Part shown: positions 16,276 through 24,561 of the stretch, one piece after another
Layout: every line of letters begins with the position of its first letter
Numbering within the stretch: the first letter of the stretch is position 1
Assembly (NCBI GenBank): GCA_035493955.1
Contig: DATJHI010000013.1
Location: 186,001-250,000 of the forward strand
Length of the DNA stretch: 64,000 nt
Source of the DNA: NCED01 sp035493955
GTDB lineage: Bacteria > Pseudomonadota > Alphaproteobacteria > Caulobacterales > Caulobacteraceae
Direction of reading: 5' to 3'
The notes under the pieces: model-generated
Seen by the model: the letters and a program-made list of their open reading frames with translations, nothing else
What the model was told of the DNA's origin: nothing
Database searches by the model: none
Program-made: the position numbers and the translations under genes

Positions 16276-16349
16276 CCGTCGTTGTACGCTCTGTCAGCCC
16301 TGCCGAACGGCCCTTTTTCGTGTTGGTCCAATCTCACACAAAGCGGGAG

Positions 16350-16366
16350 TGAGGACCAGGTCCTCA
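16350..16366. promoter_or_regulatory. Perfect 17-bp palindrome upstream of the six-gene operon
   Basis: TGAGGACC-A-GGTCCTCA is symmetric around one base and lies 74-91 bases before the first start codon of the operon (16275). It is a candidate operator. It shares the half-site words AGGAC and GTCCT with the palindrome at 7746-7764, but with a shorter spacer. Confidence 0.5.
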
Positions 16367-16699
16367 GCGTCGAATTCGATCAGTCGCCTGCTCCAAGGAA
16401 CCCTAGCAGGGTTCCCGGCGCGCCGCGCGATCTGGTCGCCCGTAGTCGGCGACGGCCGGGCTGTTCAACCTCTCGGTTTTGAAGCGCCATGCGGCCGGAA
16501 ACGGACCTTCTCAAGGTCCCGTAAGAGCCCGAAGGGGACCTTCGGTTGGCTTAATGCGGGTCATAAAAAGTGCACTGAAGGTACCGCGTTGAGCAGCGCT
16601 TAGAAGTTTGCCACCCGTCCCCTAAACCTTTGAAATGCAGCGGTGCCGTAGAAGCAGGTTAGCCACCGGAAGAGCCTGTTTTTCCAACAGGCTGGCACC

Positions 16700-16715
16700 C
16701 CCTCCCGGGCCGCCA
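16700..16715 (+). repeat. attR: right 16-bp direct repeat
   Basis: CCCTCCCGGGCCGCCA is identical to the tRNA-Arg end at 4094-4109. The sequence to its left does not fold as the rest of a tRNA; only the 16 bases match. An 8-bp hairpin lies just to the left, at 16673-16693. Confidence 0.88.
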
Positions 16716-16766
16716 AATCCGCTTTTAGGGCTAAGATTAGCCCGTGCATGCGCGGAGCGGCGTCGA

Positions 16767-17945
16767 TCACGTCGCTGGCTGCAAATCGGAGCGGGCGACC
16801 CATCGGGTCAGGGTTCGTGCGAACCCCTTCCCGAGAGCTATCCCCGGTCTTTCGATCATGACGTGAGTGACCGTCGCCACCAGGAGCAACGACAGGGCGG
16901 CGACCAACATGAACGCCCAATGCTCTTCCGGGGAACGCAATGACGACACGGCCAGGGGAGTGTCCTGAAAAAACAGGGTCAGCACCAACCCCTGCAGCAG
17001 ATACACGCCGAAGCTGATGTCTCCCAACCGAACGGCCGCCCGACTGGTCAGAAGCCCGAACAAGGTTCCCCCTCCAGAGATCAGGAGGAACACCCCGGTC
17101 AGGCCGATCAGGGCAAGGGGGCTGTAGGCCGTGCTGCAGAGCCCGATGACCGCCAGCAGCATCACGACCAGGAGCACCGTCGCCCACTCGGGCAAGCGGT
17201 TGCGGAAGCCGATTTCCCTCAACGATCCGGCGAGCATCCCGGCGCCGAACGTGGCGATACTCGCCATGGGCGTCTCGTTGCGAAGACCCACGAGAATGAG
17301 GCCGACCACGAACACGGCCGCGGCGACGGCGACGTGCGGACGCCTCGCGACCAGCGCCAGCAGCGGCAGGGACAAATAGAACAGCCACTCGTAACGGAGC
17401 GTCCACGTCACCCAGGCGAGCAGGATCACGGCTCGTGGATAACCGTTGATATCGCCGCCTTGGAAGAAGCCCAGCATCAGCCACTTCGGCAGCGGATGAA
17501 GACCTGGGGGATGCAGTCGCCATCCCGTCCTGGACGCGATGATTAGGCACATGACGCCGATCGCGAACAAATATAGAGGCCCCAGCCGGAACACCCGGCC
17601 CGTATACAACGACAACCAATTGGGCTTTCCACGGCCTTGCACCAGCCGGGACCAGAACAGATACCCGGTGATCATGAAGAAGAGGGCGACACCCCCCTGG
17701 CCGAGCAAGGTGTAAAGCCGCGACGGCGGCGTCACCCATGCACCGGTCTCCAGGAAAGCGTGATAGATCGCGGCGTGGTGGAAAAACACGCTCATCGCCA
17801 GGATTCCACGGAGGCCATCGAGCGAGAGGGTTCGCCCTGGCGTCAGGCCGGGCGGCGAGTCGGCCCACCGAAACAGCGGCGTCGAGACGAGGGTAAGGAT
17901 GACGCCCATGCCGACGAGGTACGGCGCAACAGAATAGTAGCCCAC
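16767..17945 (-). CDS. Acyltransferase 3 (OafA-like) membrane protein
   Basis: This 392-aa integral membrane acyltransferase, about ten hydrophobic segments, probably O-acetylates a surface polysaccharide or another envelope glycan. The family signature is at the N-terminus: LDGLRGILAMSVFFHHA, with the conserved Arg and His, and later RVFRLGPLYLF. It is the first chromosomal gene right of the island and ends about 50 bases from attR. It is monocistronic as far as can be seen. Its substrate is not deducible. Confidence 0.88.
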   Translation of the reverse strand: MGYYSVAPYLVGMGVILTLVSTPLFRWADSPPGLTPGRTLSLDGLRGILAMSVFFHHAAIYHAFLETGAWVTPPSRLYTLLGQGGVALFFMITGYLFWSRLVQGRGKPNWLSLYTGRVFRLGPLYLFAIGVMCLIIASRTGWRLHPPGLHPLPKWLMLGFFQGGDINGYPRAVILLAWVTWTLRYEWLFYLSLPLLALVARRPHVAVAAAVFVVGLILVGLRNETPMASIATFGAGMLAGSLREIGFRNRLPEWATVLLVVMLLAVIGLCSTAYSPLALIGLTGVFLLISGGGTLFGLLTSRAAVRLGDISFGVYLLQGLVLTLFFQDTPLAVSSLRSPEEHWAFMLVAALSLLLVATVTHVMIERPGIALGKGFARTLTRWVARSDLQPAT

Positions 17946-18234
17946 CGTGATCGCTCCATCGTGATCACCTGCGCCTAGCGGCTACCATCCGGCCCGGGCC
18001 GTGTACAAGACGGACGGCCAGACCGGCGCGAAGTTTGCCCCGGCGCTTCACCAGCGTGCACGTCACGCCCGGGATTGCTATCAGCCTGCCGGCCCCGACC
18101 TGGCTTCGTGCGCCTTCTCAGTAGGGTAAGCACGTGACAGTTCGACAATTCCGGTCGAGACTCGACCTGTCCAACATCCCGCCGAGGCTCATCTGACGCA
18201 TCTGGTCGCCACCTATCTGGAAAAGCGAGAGGCC

Positions 18235-18693
18235 TTGGTGCGGTATTTTACCGATCGCTTGGGCTCCGACGCGGCTGCCGAGGATGTGGTGCAGGATATC
18301 TATCTCAAGCTTTGCACCCTGGATCCCGGCATCGCGGTGCAGAACGAGGCTGCCTTCCTCTACCGGCTGGGCTCCAACCTGATGCTGGACAGGCTGCGCA
18401 AGCAGCGCCGCGGCGCCGCTCGCGACGGAGCTTGGCGCGCCGACCGGGTGACGGGCGGCCTTGAGATCGCCGCGGAACCTCCCGCCGACGAAGCCATGGT
18501 CGAACGCCAGCGCTTCGCCCTGATGTTGTCGGCCCTGGAAGAACTGCCGGCCGTGCAACGCCAGGCTTTCACCCTGCACAAGCTGGAGGCGAAGACCCAG
18601 GTCGAGACCGCCGCCGCTCTCGGCGTCTCGCTAAGTTCGGTGGAAAAGTACCTCCGGGCCGCGCTGAAGCATCTGGTGGCGAGGCTCGGATGA
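18235..18693 (+). CDS. FecI-type ECF sigma factor (start uncertain)
   Basis: An ECF sigma factor for cell-surface signalling. Region 2 is visible (SDAAAEDVVQDIYLKL, NLMLDRLRKQRRG) and region 4 follows (LEELPAVQRQAFTLHKLE, ETAAALGVSLSSVEKYL). The best available start here is a TTG at 18235, a GTG being three bases on. Family-like sequence continues upstream in frame (HLVATYLEKREA, from about 18199), with no ATG, GTG or TTG back to a stop at 18127. So the true N-terminus either uses a rare codon or has been lost. It is followed by fecR and a TonB-dependent receptor with an STN domain, the normal signalling trio. Confidence 0.85.
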   Translation: MVRYFTDRLGSDAAAEDVVQDIYLKLCTLDPGIAVQNEAAFLYRLGSNLMLDRLRKQRRGAARDGAWRADRVTGGLEIAAEPPADEAMVERQRFALMLSALEELPAVQRQAFTLHKLEAKTQVETAAALGVSLSSVEKYLRAALKHLVARLG

Positions 18694-18802
18694 GGACGGC
18701 CCACGACAAAATCGCGACGCTTGGGGCGCGCGGCGACGGGTTTTCGCCCGCAGCGACGTCTCTGGTGAAAGGCCGCAATATGCGGTCGCGGGGCGTTGCG
18801 CC

Positions 18803-19828
18803 ATGAATCGGCGAGTCGAACAGCTTGGACGGGAGGCGGCGCAAGAGCAGGCGATCGAATGGCTGCTGCGTCTGGGCGCGCCCGAAGCGACCGAGGCCGA
18901 CTGGTTGGACCTGCAACTCTGGCTCAGCGCCTCGCCCGAGCACCGCGACGCCTTCGACCGCGCCGAGCTGGTCTGCGCCGAACTGACGGGCGCCGCCGCC
19001 GATCTGCTGCCGGCTCTCCGCACTCTTCCGACCACGGCGGCGGCGCGGCGGCGCGATGACGGCCGTCGGGCTCCGCTGCGCGCACGAACCAACATCGGCA
19101 TGCGGGTCTGGCAGATTTCCGGCGGCCTGGCCGCGGCGGCGGCGGCCGTCCTGTTCTTCGCCTTGCGCCCGGTTCCTGCGCCGACCGAAGTCTTCCAGAC
19201 GGCCAAAGGCGAAACCCGCACCGTGAACCTGGCTGATGGAAGCCACATCGTCCTCAACAGCGGCTCCCGCCTTTCCGTGCGCCTGGAGCGCAAGGGTCGC
19301 TATGTCGAGCTGGCCGAGGGCGAGGCCGCCTTCGACGTGGCCAAGGATCCGGCCCGCCCGTTCCTGATCGCGGCGGGTGAACGCGATATCCGCGTAGTCG
19401 GGACTGAATTCGACGTGCTCCGGCACGAGGGTCGCCTGCGGGTGACCGTGCGGCGCGGCATCGTGGCTGTGCAGTCGCCGGAGGGCCCGTCGGCGCCGGT
19501 CCTGCTGAAGGTGGGCGACCAGTTCGAACGCAAGACCGGCGACCGCACCTCCTTCGTGCGGCACGTGGACCCGGATGCGGCCTTCGCCTGGCGTGCGGGG
19601 GAGCTGGTTTATCTGGACGAGCCCCTGGACGGGGTGGTCGCGGACCTGAATCGCTACTTCACGACCCCCGTGCGCGTCGTCGGCCCCGCGGCCGACCTGC
19701 GCTTCTCCGGGGTGTTGAAGATCGACAAGGAAGAGGACGTCGTGCGGCGGCTGCAGGGCTTCCTGCAGGTTGCGGTCGATCGGCGGCCCGACGGATTTAC
19801 GCTGCGGTCGCGGCAGACCGCGCGCTAA
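18803..19828 (+). CDS. FecR-family anti-sigma/sigma regulator
   Basis: A 341-aa inner-membrane regulator. The cytoplasmic N-terminal part has the DUF4880-type start (QAIEWLLRL, WLSASPEHRDAFDRAE). One membrane segment lies near residues 105-120 (GGLAAAAAAVLFFAL). A periplasmic FecR domain follows (ETRTVNLADGSHIVLNSGS, VELAEGEAAFDVAKD), then a C-terminal STN-contacting region (LDGVVADLNRYF). It relays a signal from the receptor at 19998-22529 to the sigma factor at 18235. Spacing to the sigma gene is 109 bases. Confidence 0.92.
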   Translation: MNRRVEQLGREAAQEQAIEWLLRLGAPEATEADWLDLQLWLSASPEHRDAFDRAELVCAELTGAAADLLPALRTLPTTAAARRRDDGRRAPLRARTNIGMRVWQISGGLAAAAAAVLFFALRPVPAPTEVFQTAKGETRTVNLADGSHIVLNSGSRLSVRLERKGRYVELAEGEAAFDVAKDPARPFLIAAGERDIRVVGTEFDVLRHEGRLRVTVRRGIVAVQSPEGPSAPVLLKVGDQFERKTGDRTSFVRHVDPDAAFAWRAGELVYLDEPLDGVVADLNRYFTTPVRVVGPAADLRFSGVLKIDKEEDVVRRLQGFLQVAVDRRPDGFTLRSRQTAR

Positions 19829-19997
19829 AACACAGGACTCCTCCCGCGGCCCGGCCGGCATATCGCCGCGCTCCGGGTGCGGCGGTTCGTCCGTCTTCGA
19901 TCAACGCACCGCTATTTCTTGAGGCTGATGCGGGTGGTAGGCCTGCAAAGGGCCTTCGGTTCTGGGGCCACGCTCGGAGATCGAAGGGAGGAGGCGG

Positions 19998-22529
19998 TTG
20001 TCCAGCGGCTGCGAGCAGTCTTGCAGAGCGGTGTCCGCTGTTTGCCCGCCGCCGCCTCCTGTCGGGTCCGCCAAAGCCGGCCGGGACTGCTGGTCCCGGG
20101 GCCGGTCAGGAGCCCTGGGCGCGTTCCTGCTGGCCGGCGCGCTCCTCTCCTGCCCCCTCGCGGCCATGGCCGCCGAACCGGTGCTCGTCTTCAGCATTCC
20201 CGCCCAGCCGCTCAATCAGGCCCTGGTGGCGTTCGGCCGGCAGGCAGGCGTCTCGGTCGGTCTGCGGGATCTCCAACGCTGCGGCGGCAGGAGTCAGGCG
20301 ATCTCAGGGTCCTACACGCCTGCTGCTGCGCTGGCGCAGCTCCTGGCCGGCACCCGGTGCGATTTCGTCGCCCTCGACGCCCACGCGTTCCGGGTCGCGC
20401 CCCGCGCCGAGGCGGAGGTGGTAGAGCGGAAAAACCCGCCCGCGACGCCGGAAATTGTCCCTTCCCCTCCCGAGCTCCTGCTCGACGTCGTGGTCACCAC
20501 CAACCGGCGGCCGTCCCTGATCAGCCGCACCCCCGCCTCGGTCAGCGTGGCCTCGGCGGATTTTCTGGGCGCCGGACGCAGCGAGAGCCTGGAGGAGCTC
20601 GCGCCGGAGTTCGCCGGCGTCACCGTCACCAATCTCGGCCCCGGGCGGGACAAGGTGCTCGTACGCGGCCTGTCCGACGGCGCCTTCACCGGCCGCACCC
20701 AGTCCACCGTCGGCCTGTACCTGGACGACGTGCCTATCACCTACAACACCCCCGACCCCGACCTGCGACTGGTGGATGTCGAACGGGTCGAACTGATGCG
20801 CGGCCCGCAGGGGCCCCTGTATGGCGTCGGCTCCATGGGTGGGATCGTGCGCATCGTCACCAAGAAGCCCGATGTCGAAAGACCGGCCTTGGGTCTTGCG
20901 GTCGGGGCAGCGACTACCCAGTCCGGCGCTCCGAGCTATTCGATCGACGCCATGCTGAACGCGCTGCCCATACCAGGACGGGTGGCCTTGCGCGGCGTGG
21001 CCTACACCGAGGTCCAGGGCGGCTACGTCGATGACACGGCGCTGTCGATCAATAACGCCAACCGTACCCGCCGAACCGGCGCGCGGCTGGCGGCTGTAGG
21101 CGTGATCTCCCCTGACTGGCAGGTCACCGTAGGGGCGACCCGGCAGGCGCTCCGCTCCGACGACTCCCAGTACGTGGAGGGAGGAACAGGCGCGCTGGCG
21201 CGCAACGGACAGGTGCGGGAACCGCACCAGAGCGATTTCACCCAGGCCTATGTCACCGTGGACGGATCGACTCCTGTCGGGCAACTTCGGCTATCGGGCG
21301 CCTTGCTCGACCACGCCTTCAGCGCCCGATCCGACGCCTCGGCTGGACTGGCCCTGTTCGGCTCGCTCAGCACGATCGGGACTTACGATCAATACAACCG
21401 GATCAATCTGGCTGTAGCCGAAGCTGTCCTGACCTCCCGGTCGGGAAGGCGGCTTGAATGGCTCGCCGGCGTCTTCGCCTCGCACACCCGGGAATCCCTC
21501 TATCTCAATCTCAGCGACGTCAGGGCGCCGCCCCCCGTGCGGCCCCTCTATCTTGAGGACCGCCATGATCGCCTCAGCGAGTTGGCCGTCTACGGCGAAG
21601 CCTCCTACGCCTTGAGCCGGACCCTCAGCTTCTCGGCCGGCCTGCGCGCCTCCCACACCTGGCAGCACACGGACTCGCTGCGCCACCAAGGCGTCATCCC
21701 CCTGTCGTTCACGGGGGCGATGGACAGCGCCAACGTGGCGCCGAAGGCGGTGCTGAGCTGGCAGGCCTCCCCTGCCAAGCTGTTCTACATCCAGGCGGCC
21801 CAGGGTTATCGGACTGGCGGATTCAACACCACGGGGCGGATCAACCAACAGTTCAACGCCACCGCCACCGGGAACCAGCCCAATCGGCAGTTCAGGCCCG
21901 ATCATCTCTGGAGCTTCGAGGCGGGGGCCAAGCTCGCCCTGGACGAACGTCGCCTGGAATTGCGGGCCGCGGCCTTCTACACCGACTGGCGCGACGTCCA
22001 GTCCGATCAGCTCCTCCCGTCGGGCCTGCCCTACACCGCCAATGTCGGCCGCGCCGTCAACACCGGCTTCGAAGGCGAAGGCGCGTTCAAGGTCGACCAT
22101 GCCTTAACCCTGCGTCTTAACTTTCTCCTCGCCGGCCCCCAGCTCACCCAGCGCGATCCGACCTATCCGGCGCGGCCCAACGCCAGCCTCCCAGCGGTGC
22201 CGCGCTACTCCGCCGCCCTGATCGGCGACTGGCGGCGCGATGTCGCCCCAGGGGTCCAGGCCCTGCTCTACGGCAGGCTGTCCTATGTCGGCGCCTCCAT
22301 CCTGACCTTCCAGGACCAAGCCAGCTCGACCATGGGAAATTACCTCGCCGCCCGGCTGTCCGCAGGGGTCCAGACCGCCCGTTGGCGATTGACCGCCTAT
22401 GTCGACAACCCGGCGAACACCGTGGGCGACACCTTCGCCTTCGGCGATCCCTTCACCCAGGGCCGCGTGAGTCAGTCCACCCCGCTGCGGCCCCGTACGG
22501 TGGGCCTCGCCTGGGCGATGGGGTTGTGA
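19998..22529 (+). CDS. TonB-dependent receptor with STN signalling domain
   Basis: An 843-aa outer-membrane transporter, probably for a siderophore or another scarce ligand. After a signal segment an STN (secretin/TonB N-terminal) domain occupies about residues 55-130 (VFSIPAQPLNQALVAFGRQAG). A plug follows (VLVRGLSDGAF, LYLDDVPI, VERVELMRGPQGPLYG), then the 22-strand barrel. It starts with TTG; a strong AGGGAGGAGG lies about six bases before it, which decides the start. The last residues are WAMGL rather than a terminal aromatic. The STN domain and the upstream sigma/FecR pair show that transport is coupled to transcription. The ligand is unknown. Confidence 0.92.
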   Translation: MSSGCEQSCRAVSAVCPPPPPVGSAKAGRDCWSRGRSGALGAFLLAGALLSCPLAAMAAEPVLVFSIPAQPLNQALVAFGRQAGVSVGLRDLQRCGGRSQAISGSYTPAAALAQLLAGTRCDFVALDAHAFRVAPRAEAEVVERKNPPATPEIVPSPPELLLDVVVTTNRRPSLISRTPASVSVASADFLGAGRSESLEELAPEFAGVTVTNLGPGRDKVLVRGLSDGAFTGRTQSTVGLYLDDVPITYNTPDPDLRLVDVERVELMRGPQGPLYGVGSMGGIVRIVTKKPDVERPALGLAVGAATTQSGAPSYSIDAMLNALPIPGRVALRGVAYTEVQGGYVDDTALSINNANRTRRTGARLAAVGVISPDWQVTVGATRQALRSDDSQYVEGGTGALARNGQVREPHQSDFTQAYVTVDGSTPVGQLRLSGALLDHAFSARSDASAGLALFGSLSTIGTYDQYNRINLAVAEAVLTSRSGRRLEWLAGVFASHTRESLYLNLSDVRAPPPVRPLYLEDRHDRLSELAVYGEASYALSRTLSFSAGLRASHTWQHTDSLRHQGVIPLSFTGAMDSANVAPKAVLSWQASPAKLFYIQAAQGYRTGGFNTTGRINQQFNATATGNQPNRQFRPDHLWSFEAGAKLALDERRLELRAAAFYTDWRDVQSDQLLPSGLPYTANVGRAVNTGFEGEGAFKVDHALTLRLNFLLAGPQLTQRDPTYPARPNASLPAVPRYSAALIGDWRRDVAPGVQALLYGRLSYVGASILTFQDQASSTMGNYLAARLSAGVQTARWRLTAYVDNPANTVGDTFAFGDPFTQGRVSQSTPLRPRTVGLAWAMGL

Positions 22530-22577
22530 GGGCGGCTCTGCATTGAGACTTCCCCGCGGCTGAGGTAGCCTCGGGCC

Positions 22578-22634
22578 ATGAAGACTCTCCGCGCATGGTT
22601 ACGGCATTGGGTGGGCAGCGACGTCATTGGTTGA
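22578..22634 (+). other. Possible 18-codon ORF upstream of a hairpin
   Basis: An ATG-initiated ORF encodes MKTLRAWLRHWVGSDVIG, with two Trp codons, and ends 26 bases before a strong hairpin (22661-22696). It could be a leader peptide or chance. No amino-acid biosynthesis gene follows. Confidence 0.25.
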
Positions 22635-22660
22635 CGGCGACCCCTCCAATAGCCGCTCAG

Positions 22661-22696
22661 CCCCGACCGGGGATTAGCACCAATTCCCGGTCGGGG
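22661..22696. terminator. Hairpin, possible terminator after the receptor gene
   Basis: A perfect 11-bp inverted repeat, CCCCGACCGGG / CCCGGTCGGGG, with a 14-base loop (22672-22685). No T-run follows, so it may instead be a processing or attenuation hairpin. Confidence 0.45.
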
Positions 22697-22767
22697 TACT
22701 GCCCCGCTCCCCCAAGGGAGCGATCGCAGGCCTACCCCGGCCTCATCCCGTGACCTGAAATCCGTAA

Positions 22768-23184
22768 ATGACCTTCGATCTGGACCGTCTGTCGCCCCGC
22801 GTCCGCCGGCTGGTCTATCGGACGGCCACGCTGCTGGGCGTCGCGCTTCTCGTCGCCGCCGGTCTCGACGCCGGCAGAAGTCTCAAGCTGTTGGGGGCAG
22901 GGCCGCCTCTTACCGGCGTGGTGGTGGCGATGGGACCGTCGGCGCCGCACCCTTTTGTCCGGTTCACCCGTCCCGACGGCCAAGTCACCACCTTCCGCGC
23001 TGACGGTCTGAAAGGCAGCCGGCCCGGCCAGACCGTGTCGGTCCTGTTCGACCCCAGTCACCCCGGCGACCTGCCCGTGGCGGCCACCCCTGTCGTTCTC
23101 TGGCTCAAGCCAGCCCTGTTGCTGATCCTCGGAGGCTTGTTGTTCGGTTTTGGATTCCGGCCGCGGGAGCGCAAGGCGGTCTAG
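22768..23184 (+). CDS. DUF3592-like membrane protein
   Basis: A 138-aa protein with two membrane segments (residues about 18-37 and 109-130). Between them is a periplasmic beta-rich loop of DUF3592 type (GVVVAMGPSAPHPFVRFTRPDG, GQTVSVLFDPSHPG). Function is unknown. It stands alone between the hairpin at 22661-22696 and the DUF3297 gene. Confidence 0.7.
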   Translation: MTFDLDRLSPRVRRLVYRTATLLGVALLVAAGLDAGRSLKLLGAGPPLTGVVVAMGPSAPHPFVRFTRPDGQVTTFRADGLKGSRPGQTVSVLFDPSHPGDLPVAATPVVLWLKPALLLILGGLLFGFGFRPRERKAV

Positions 23185-23263
23185 ACCCGTTCCCGCCGGG
23201 CTTCCGGTTCCCGATCCGCGACGAAACGTTGACAGGCGGCCGGTCGCGCCGCATCTGGCGCCC

Positions 23264-23521
23264 ATGACCGATACGCCCCCCGACCGCCTCGCCACCAATC
23301 CGAGCAGCCCCTACTACGACGAGGCCCTTCTCGCTCGCGGCGTCGGCATCCGCTTCAAGGGTGTCGAAAAGAACAATGTGGACGAGTACTGCGTCAGCGA
23401 AGGCTGGGTGCGTCTGGTCGTGGGCAAGACCCTCGATCGCCACGGCGCCCCCTTGACCGTCAAGCTGCAGGGGACGGTCGAGCCCTACTTCCGCGACACC
23501 AGCGAAAACGCGCCTAGTTGA
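23264..23521 (+). CDS. DUF3297 family protein
   Basis: A short 85-aa protein matching the conserved DUF3297 pattern throughout: PDRLATNPSSPYYDEALL, RGVGIRFKGVEKNNVDEYC, EGWVRLVVGKTLDR and LQGTVEPYF. The family is widespread in proteobacteria and has no known function. The ATG at 23264 fits the family start. Its 3' end overlaps the convergent 303-aa gene by eight bases. Confidence 0.88.
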   Translation: MTDTPPDRLATNPSSPYYDEALLARGVGIRFKGVEKNNVDEYCVSEGWVRLVVGKTLDRHGAPLTVKLQGTVEPYFRDTSENAPS

Positions 23522-24425
23522 TCAGCGACGCCGGAACCGAGCTGTTGGAATCGCGCACGTCGTTGCAGTAGGAGCCGACGATGGCGTTCCTCGGCAGGAT
23601 GGTGCGGCTATAGGTTCGCCGGACCTCGAAGGGTTTCGTCAGCATGACGGGATCGTCGATCGTGATCCGGTTTTCCAGCTTGTCCGGTCCGATCAGGCGC
23701 AGTCGCTCGACCATGTGGACCTTGTCGCTGTAGGGCGCGCCGGTCATGTCGTAGTTGCCGGAAAACATGCCGATGGTGTCCACCACCAGGGTGTCGCCCT
23801 CCCACTTGCCGGTGGAGTGGCCCATATAGGTCGGCCACAGGTCGTCCGCCGACGGATGAGGGCGGCCGTCGGTGTAGATGCGGCGGCTGGCGTTGAGCCA
23901 ATCCCACACCATCCTGACCTCGTTCGGCAGCATGATGATCTCCACCCCGCCGTTGATATCGAAGGCCGTGGTCATGGCGTCGGGCGTCGGGTGCGGCGAC
24001 AGGCAGTTGTCGGGATCGATGTCGGCGCCACGCTTGGCCTTTTCGATCCGGGCGTCGTAAACCTTCATGTATTCAGCGTTATAGGGAATTCCGAGATCCT
24101 TCGACCCTGCGGGGAAGTTGGGGTTCCGGCCCACGGCGTCCGCAGGAGCTGGGTCAGGCGCCAAGCGGAAATCGGCGCAGGTGGCGCAATAGGCCGTCAG
24201 GCCCTTGAACCGGTTGCCCACCCACATCCCGTTCCAGTCGGGCAGCTTGGCCAGGGCCTGCAGATAGGCTTGGCCGATCTTGGGGGCGACGTACTTGTCG
24301 TCCGCCGGCGAAGCCGGCTCATAGGGTGGGGGCGGCGGGGTCAATTGCTGAGCCAGGCCGGCAGCGGGACCGTGAAGGACGGCCACGACCACGGCCGTGG
24401 CCAGCCTGCCGAAATGCGGCGTCAT
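23514..24425 (-). CDS. Secreted protein of unknown function, neighbour of a DUF6152 gene
   Basis: A 303-aa exported protein: signal peptide (LATAVVVAVLHGPAAGLAQ), then a Pro-rich linker and a globular domain with many Trp and Tyr (LPDWNGMWVG, WPTYMGHSTGKWEGDTLVVDT, RTYSRTILPR). The GxWxGDTLVVDT-type motif is common in an abundant uncharacterised periplasmic family often found beside DUF6152 genes. Start MTPHFGRLAT is placed directly before the signal peptide. It is divergent from the DUF6152 gene at 24562. Confidence 0.7.
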   Translation of the reverse strand: MTPHFGRLATAVVVAVLHGPAAGLAQQLTPPPPPYEPASPADDKYVAPKIGQAYLQALAKLPDWNGMWVGNRFKGLTAYCATCADFRLAPDPAPADAVGRNPNFPAGSKDLGIPYNAEYMKVYDARIEKAKRGADIDPDNCLSPHPTPDAMTTAFDINGGVEIIMLPNEVRMVWDWLNASRRIYTDGRPHPSADDLWPTYMGHSTGKWEGDTLVVDTIGMFSGNYDMTGAPYSDKVHMVERLRLIGPDKLENRITIDDPVMLTKPFEVRRTYSRTILPRNAIVGSYCNDVRDSNSSVPASLIN

Positions 24426-24561
24426 CCCGAACCTTCTCCCATGCCGACCTTGTCGCAAGTCGGCGTCATTCCGGCCTCCTCGTCAAGGCGTGTCAGCAGG
24501 CATTGACATGTCCGGCATGGCGGCGATGCTGGGTCCAAATAAGATGCTCGGGAGAAGCCCT

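Larger units (their letters stand above)
4094..16715. mobile_element. Integrative genomic island inserted at the tRNA-Arg 3' end
   Basis: The element spans two exact copies of CCCTCCCGGGCCGCCA, one forming the tRNA-Arg 3' end (4094-4109) and the other at 16700-16715. A tyrosine integrase sits next to the tRNA, as usual for tRNA-targeting islands. Inside are an excisionase-like protein, HTH regulators, a GIY-YIG protein and a six-gene minus-strand operon of NTPases and nuclease-like domains. No phage structural, conjugation or replication genes are visible, so it is probably a small mobilisable or satellite-like island carrying defence-type cargo. Base composition is locally more AT-rich than the flanks, for example at 4110-4440. 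Confidence 0.88.
16276..16766. other. Non-coding right end of the island and attR flank
   Basis: No gene is supported. It holds, in order, the probable promoter region of the six-gene minus-strand operon with a 17-bp palindrome, a further AGGTTAGCCA copy at 16656-16665, an 8-bp stem hairpin (AGCCTGTT / AACAGGCT, 16673-16693) and attR at 16700-16715. The remainder shows nothing I can name. Confidence 0.6.

Noticed and set aside
16630..16715. A second tRNA gene at the right end of the island
   Set aside because: Only the last 16 bases match the tRNA-Arg end. The upstream part has no matching acceptor strand, D stem or TTCGA loop. The nearby hairpin (AGCCTGTT/AACAGGCT) has the wrong geometry for an anticodon arm in context, so it is attR.
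4094..16715. Prophage
   Set aside because: No capsid, portal, terminase, tail, lysis or replication genes are present; only integrase, excisionase-like and HTH proteins plus the NTPase/nuclease operon.
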